From: Alphaproteobacteria bacterium | GTDB taxonomy: Bacteria; Pseudomonadota; Alphaproteobacteria; Bin65 | Direction: 5' to 3' | Length of the DNA: 64,000 bases | NCBI GenBank assembly: GCA_022819985.1 | Contig: JAJEGH010000043.1 | Location: 124,001-188,000, forward strand | Part shown: positions 60,823 to 64,000 of the stretch, piece after piece | Layout: each line of letters opens with the position of its first letter | Position numbering within the stretch: the first letter of the stretch is position 1 | Position numbers and translations under genes: made by a program | Notes under the pieces: model-generated | Told to the model about the DNA's origin: nothing | Databases searched by the model: none | The model's input: the letters and a program-made list of their open reading frames with translations, nothing else

Positions 60823-61887
60823 GTGCAAACCAGCCCCATGACCAAGACGAACCCCGGCAACTTCTTCGAGGATTTCCGCATCGGGCAGGAGATCCGGCAC
60901 GCCACGCCGCGCACGCTGACCGAGGGCGACGCGGCGCTCTACACCGCGCTCACCGGCAGCCGCTTCGCCGTGCAGTCGTCGGACGCCTTTGCGCAGGCCG
61001 TCGGTTTCGCGCGCGCGCCGCTCGACGACCTGCTGGTGTTCCACACAGTGTTCGGCACGACGGTGCCGGACATCTCGCTGAACGCCGTCGCCAACCTGGG
61101 CTATGCCGATTGCGCGTTCGGCGCGCCGGTCTGGCCCGGCGACAGCCTGACGGCCCGCTCCGAGGTGCTCGGCCTGCGCGAGAACGCCAACGGCAGGACC
61201 GGCATCGTCTGGGTCCGCACCACCGGCGAGAACCAGCGCGGCGAGACGGTCCTTGGCTATGTCCGCTGGGTCATGGTGCGCAAGCGGGATACGTCCGCGC
61301 CGGCGCCCGAACCGGCCGTGCCCGACCTGCTGAAGACGGTCGCCGCCGAGAAACTCACACCGCCCGCCGGCTTCGACGCGGCCGGCTGGGACGATGCGCT
61401 GTCCGGCGAGGCGTGGCGCTGGGGCGACTATACGCCGGGCGAGAAGATCGACCATGTCGACGGCATGACGATCGAGGAGGCCGAGCACGCCACCGCGACC
61501 CGGCTCTACCAGAACACGGCGAAGGTGCACTTCAACCAGCATACGGAAGGGCAGGGGCGGTTCGGCCGGCGGCTGGTCTATGGCGGCCACATCATCAGCC
61601 TGGCGCGGGCGCTCAGCTTCAACGGCCTCGCCAACGCCTTCCGGATCGCCGCGATCGACGGCGGGCGGCACGTCAATCCGGTGTTCGCGGGCGATACGAT
61701 CTATGCCTGGTCGGAGGTCGTCGGGCGGATCGAACTGCCGGGCCACGCGGCCCTAGGCGCGCTCCGGCTGCGCACGGTGGCGGTGAAAGACACGCCCTGC
61801 GCCGGCTTCCCGGACCGGGACGCCGAAGGCCGCTACCCCGAAAGCGTCGTGCTGGACCTGGATTACACCGTCCTAGTCCCGCGCTAG
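60823..61887 (+). CDS. mch: Mesaconyl-CoA (beta-methylmalyl-CoA) hydratase
   Basis: 354 aa, a double-hotdog MaoC-type hydratase that is very close to the ethylmalonyl-CoA pathway enzyme Mch: NPGNFFEDFRIGQEI, EGDAALYTALTGSRFAVQSSD, DGMTIEEAEHATATRLYQNTAKVHFN and GGHIISLARALSFNGLANAF. It interconverts mesaconyl-C1-CoA and methylmalyl-CoA. The GTG at 60823 has GAAGG upstream; ATG 60838 is an alternative. Its position just before sdhCDA fits flow into the TCA cycle. Mcl, Ccr and Ecm genes are not in the window. Confidence 0.9.
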   Translation: MQTSPMTKTNPGNFFEDFRIGQEIRHATPRTLTEGDAALYTALTGSRFAVQSSDAFAQAVGFARAPLDDLLVFHTVFGTTVPDISLNAVANLGYADCAFGAPVWPGDSLTARSEVLGLRENANGRTGIVWVRTTGENQRGETVLGYVRWVMVRKRDTSAPAPEPAVPDLLKTVAAEKLTPPAGFDAAGWDDALSGEAWRWGDYTPGEKIDHVDGMTIEEAEHATATRLYQNTAKVHFNQHTEGQGRFGRRLVYGGHIISLARALSFNGLANAFRIAAIDGGRHVNPVFAGDTIYAWSEVVGRIELPGHAALGALRLRTVAVKDTPCAGFPDRDAEGRYPESVVLDLDYTVLVPR

Positions 61888-61894
61888 GCCCCGC

Positions 61895-62029
61895 CCCTCG
61901 ATACGTCCCTCGATACGTCCCTCGATACGGCGCTGACGCGCCTACTCGGGATGAGGGTTTCTTTATTCTCCAGGGATAACAAGATACTCCCTCATCCCGA
62001 GTAGCCGCCGCAGGCGGCGTATCGAGGGG
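61895..62029. repeat. Palindromic intergenic element, copy B
   Basis: Three 12-bp copies of CCCTCGATACGT/G (61895-61930) lead into GGCGCTGACGCGCC and CTACTCGGGATGAGGG. After a spacer of about 30 bp comes the inverted arm CCCTCATCCCGAGTAGCC, a 6-bp hairpin (62004-62018) and GTATCGAGGGG. The two arms are imperfect reverse complements of about 40 bp. The element matches copy A at 11133-11300. Confidence 0.88.
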
Positions 62030-62168
62030 CGCCACGGTCCCATCCAAAACGGGCACACGCCCGCCGCGGCAACGCAAATTCGCCGCAAGCCGCGGCCATG
62101 CATCTTGCCTCGCACCGGCAGGGGCGCAATAAACTACCGTCACAGTTTCCGCCCCCGACGGATGGCAC

Positions 62169-62582
62169 ATGGCTTCCGACCCCCCGGCCCGGCGCGACCG
62201 GCCGCTCTCGCCCCACCTCCAGGTCTACAAGCCGCAATGGACATCGGTGCTGTCCATCCTCCACCGGATCACCGGCGTGGCGCTGGCGGCCGGGACGCTG
62301 CTGCTGGTCTGGTGGCTCGCCGCCGCGGCCTCGAGCGCGGACTATTTCGCCTGGGTTCAGGGCTTCATGGCCAGCTGGGCCGGCATCGTCCTGCTGATCG
62401 GCTGGGCCTTCGCGCTCTACTACCATCTGTGCAACGGCATCCGGCACCTGTTCTGGGACGCCGGGATCGGCCTTGAGCTCGGGCCGGCGCGGCTGAGCGG
62501 CATGGCCGTCGTCGCTGCGGCGGCGGCGCTCACCGTCGTCTCCACCGTCATCGCGCTTGCGCCCCAGGGAGCGCCGGCATGA
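62169..62582 (+). CDS. sdhC: Succinate dehydrogenase cytochrome b556 subunit
   Basis: 137 aa, three membrane helices. RPLSPHLQVYKPQWTSVLSILHRITG is the family start, and the haem-ligand His is in YYHLCNGIRHLFWD. It anchors complex II and binds ubiquinone. It overlaps sdhD by 4 bp (ATGA). Confidence 0.96.
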   Translation: MASDPPARRDRPLSPHLQVYKPQWTSVLSILHRITGVALAAGTLLLVWWLAAAASSADYFAWVQGFMASWAGIVLLIGWAFALYYHLCNGIRHLFWDAGIGLELGPARLSGMAVVAAAAALTVVSTVIALAPQGAPA

Positions 62583-62959
62583 GCTTCCGGACTCCGCTCG
62601 GCCGGGTCCGCGGCCTCGGCAGCGCCAGGGACGGCACCCATCACTGGTGGGCCCAGCGGGTCACCGCCATCGCGCTGGTGCCGCTGACGGTCTGGTTCGT
62701 CGTCAGCATCCTGATGCTGGCCGGAGCCGACCGTGTCGCCATCGTCGACTGGCTCGGCAATCCGGTCACGGCCGGCCTGCTGGTCATGCTCATCCTGGCG
62801 AGCTTCCATCACGGCCAGCTCGGCCTCCAGGTCGTCATCGAGGACTATGTCCATAACGAGGGCTGGAAGATCGGCCTGATCGTCTTCGTCAAGCTCGCCG
62901 CCCTGCTGTTCGGCGGCATCGCCGTCATTTCCGCGCTCAAGCTGGCTTTCGGCGGCTAG
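62579..62959 (+). CDS. sdhD: Succinate dehydrogenase membrane anchor subunit
   Basis: 126 aa, three membrane helices, starting [22 protein letters not shown] as in alphaproteobacterial SdhD, with the second haem/quinone-side His in [18 protein letters not shown]. It is translationally coupled to sdhC and lies 38 bp before sdhA. Confidence 0.95.
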   Translation: MSFRTPLGRVRGLGSARDGTHHWWAQRVTAIALVPLTVWFVVSILMLAGADRVAIVDWLGNPVTAGLLVMLILASFHHGQLGLQVVIEDYVHNEGWKIGLIVFVKLAALLFGGIAVISALKLAFGG

Positions 62960-62997
62960 GGCGGCGGACCAGGGACGGGACAGGGGACGGGACAGGC

Positions 62998-64000
62998 ATG
63001 GGCAAGGCCTACGAGATCGTCGAGCATCAATACGATGTCGTGGTTGTCGGCGCCGGCGGGGCGGGCCTGCGCGCCACCTTCGGCATGGCGGAAAAGGGCC
63101 TGCGCACCGCCTGCATCACCAAGGTGTTCCCGACGCGCTCTCACACCGTCGCGGCCCAGGGCGGCATCTCGGCCGCGCTCGGCAACATGGGCGACGACGA
63201 CTGGCGCTGGCACATGTACGACACCGTCAAGGGCGCCGACTGGCTCGGCGACCAGGACGCCATCGAATATATGTGCAAGGAGGCGATTCCGGCGATCATC
63301 GAGCTGGAGCATCACGGCGTGCCGTTCAGCCGGACGCCGGAGGGCAAGATCTACCAGCGCGCCTTCGGCGGCATGACGACCAACTATGGCGAGGGCATCG
63401 CGCAACGCACCTGCGCCGCGGCCGACCGGACCGGCCATGCCATCCTGCATACGCTCTATCAGCAGAGCCTGCGCCACAATGCGGAATTCTTTGTCGAGTA
63501 TTTCGCCATCGACCTGCTGGTCGAGGACGGCGAGGTGCTGGGCGTCATCGCCTGGAACCTGGACGACGGCACGATCCACCGCTTCCGCGCCCACCAGACC
63601 GTGCTGGCGACCGGCGGCTACGGCCGCATCTATTTCTCCTGCACCGGGGCGCATACGCAGACCGGCGACGGCAACGCCATGGCCCTGCGCGCCGGCGTGC
63701 CCTGCCAGGACATGGAGTTCGTGCAGTTCCACCCGACCGGCATCTACGGCGCCGGCTGCCTGATCACCGAGGGGGTGCGCGGCGAGGGCGGCTATCTGAC
63801 CAATTCCGAGGGCGAGCGCTTCATGGAGCGCTATGCGCCCTCGGCCAAGGACCTCGCCTCGCGCGACGTCGTCAGCCGGTCGATGACCCTGGAGATCCGC
63901 GAGGGCCGCGGCGTCGGGCCGGACGCCGACCACATCTTCCTGCATATCGAGCATCTGGACCCGGAGGCGATCGCCAAGCGGTTGCCGGGCATTTCCGAGA
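62998..64000 (+). CDS. sdhA: Succinate dehydrogenase flavoprotein subunit, cut by the window end
   Basis: The first 334 residues are present. FAD-binding [20 protein letters not shown], covalent-FAD His in [36 protein letters not shown] and [20 protein letters not shown] are all intact. It oxidises succinate to fumarate. sdhB is expected next, outside the window. Confidence 0.98.
   Translation, partial: MGKAYEIVEHQYDVVVVGAGGAGLRATFGMAEKGLRTACITKVFPTRSHTVAAQGGISAALGNMGDDDWRWHMYDTVKGADWLGDQDAIEYMCKEAIPAIIELEHHGVPFSRTPEGKIYQRAFGGMTTNYGEGIAQRTCAAADRTGHAILHTLYQQSLRHNAEFFVEYFAIDLLVEDGEVLGVIAWNLDDGTIHRFRAHQTVLATGGYGRIYFSCTGAHTQTGDGNAMALRAGVPCQDMEFVQFHPTGIYGAGCLITEGVRGEGGYLTNSEGERFMERYAPSAKDLASRDVVSRSMTLEIREGRGVGPDADHIFLHIEHLDPEAIAKRLPGISE

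Overview
The window is one contiguous, very GC-rich stretch of an alphaproteobacterial chromosome, probably from a Rhodospirillales-like lineage. The evidence is gene order and family type: rimP-nusA-ylxR-infB-rbfA-truB-rpsO-pnp, recA near alaS, glnK-amtB, argH-lptM-lysA-TIGR02302-ftsE-ftsX-ydcF-plsC, mch next to sdhCDA, and a recA promoter with a GTTC-N7-GTTC LexA box, the alphaproteobacterial form. No species can be named from this.

Layout. 1-6340 (mostly minus): the 3' end of an unknown gene, a serine hydrolase, xthA, a class I amidotransferase, a LolA-like carrier and ftsK. 6413-9640: nitrogen-control block glnK-amtB-amtB with a sigma54 promoter in front and a terminator behind. 9832-13435: a UbiH-type monooxygenase, a palindromic repeat element, then small housekeeping genes (DUF971, Trm112-like, Lon N-domain, ferredoxin-like). 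13503-20840: alaS, a MaoC-like gene, an intergenic array of 10-bp-phased repeats, a GFA-family gene, LexA-controlled recA, and fabB-fabA. 21019-32086: a GDPD gene and the large information-processing run pnp, rpsO, truB, rbfA, infB, ylxR, nusA, rimP, preceded by a promoter and a probable transcription attenuator.

32157-34413 is a compact restriction-modification cassette (C5 methyltransferase, GIY-YIG nuclease, Vsr repair nuclease) with lower GC than its surroundings. 34703-44376 is accessory metabolism: an AGPS-like flavoprotein, an SRAP/HMCES DNA-protein crosslinker, a SCO protein, a pseudogenised HTH regulator, a MetE-like methyltransferase, a persulfide-dioxygenase-like enzyme, an MFS carrier, and a luciferase-like monooxygenase divergent from a marR-FAH pair across two palindromic operators. 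At 44431-45057 a small heat-shock gene has a sigma32-like promoter and a textbook ROSE RNA thermometer.

45271-47520 is AT-richer and looks acquired. It carries a tightly coupled two-gene module (46030-47474): an unknown, probably helical protein and a membrane-anchored dCTP-deaminase/dUTPase-fold protein whose catalytic glutamate is missing. This is the best candidate in the window for an undescribed system. 47558-64000 returns to core genome: a CoA-transferase pair, a transporter, plsC/ydcF/ftsX/ftsE, a zinc-ribbon membrane protein, TIGR02302, lysA, lptM, argH, tlpA, mesaconyl-CoA hydratase and sdhC-sdhD-sdhA (cut by the window end).

Two features recur along the window. One is a family of palindromic intergenic elements (11133 and 61895; a second family near 17081 and 45229). 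The other is short tandem repeats of 12 or 15 bp, multiples of a codon, at gene ends, in linkers and around start sites. No tRNA, rRNA, CRISPR array, insertion sequence or replication origin was recognised.
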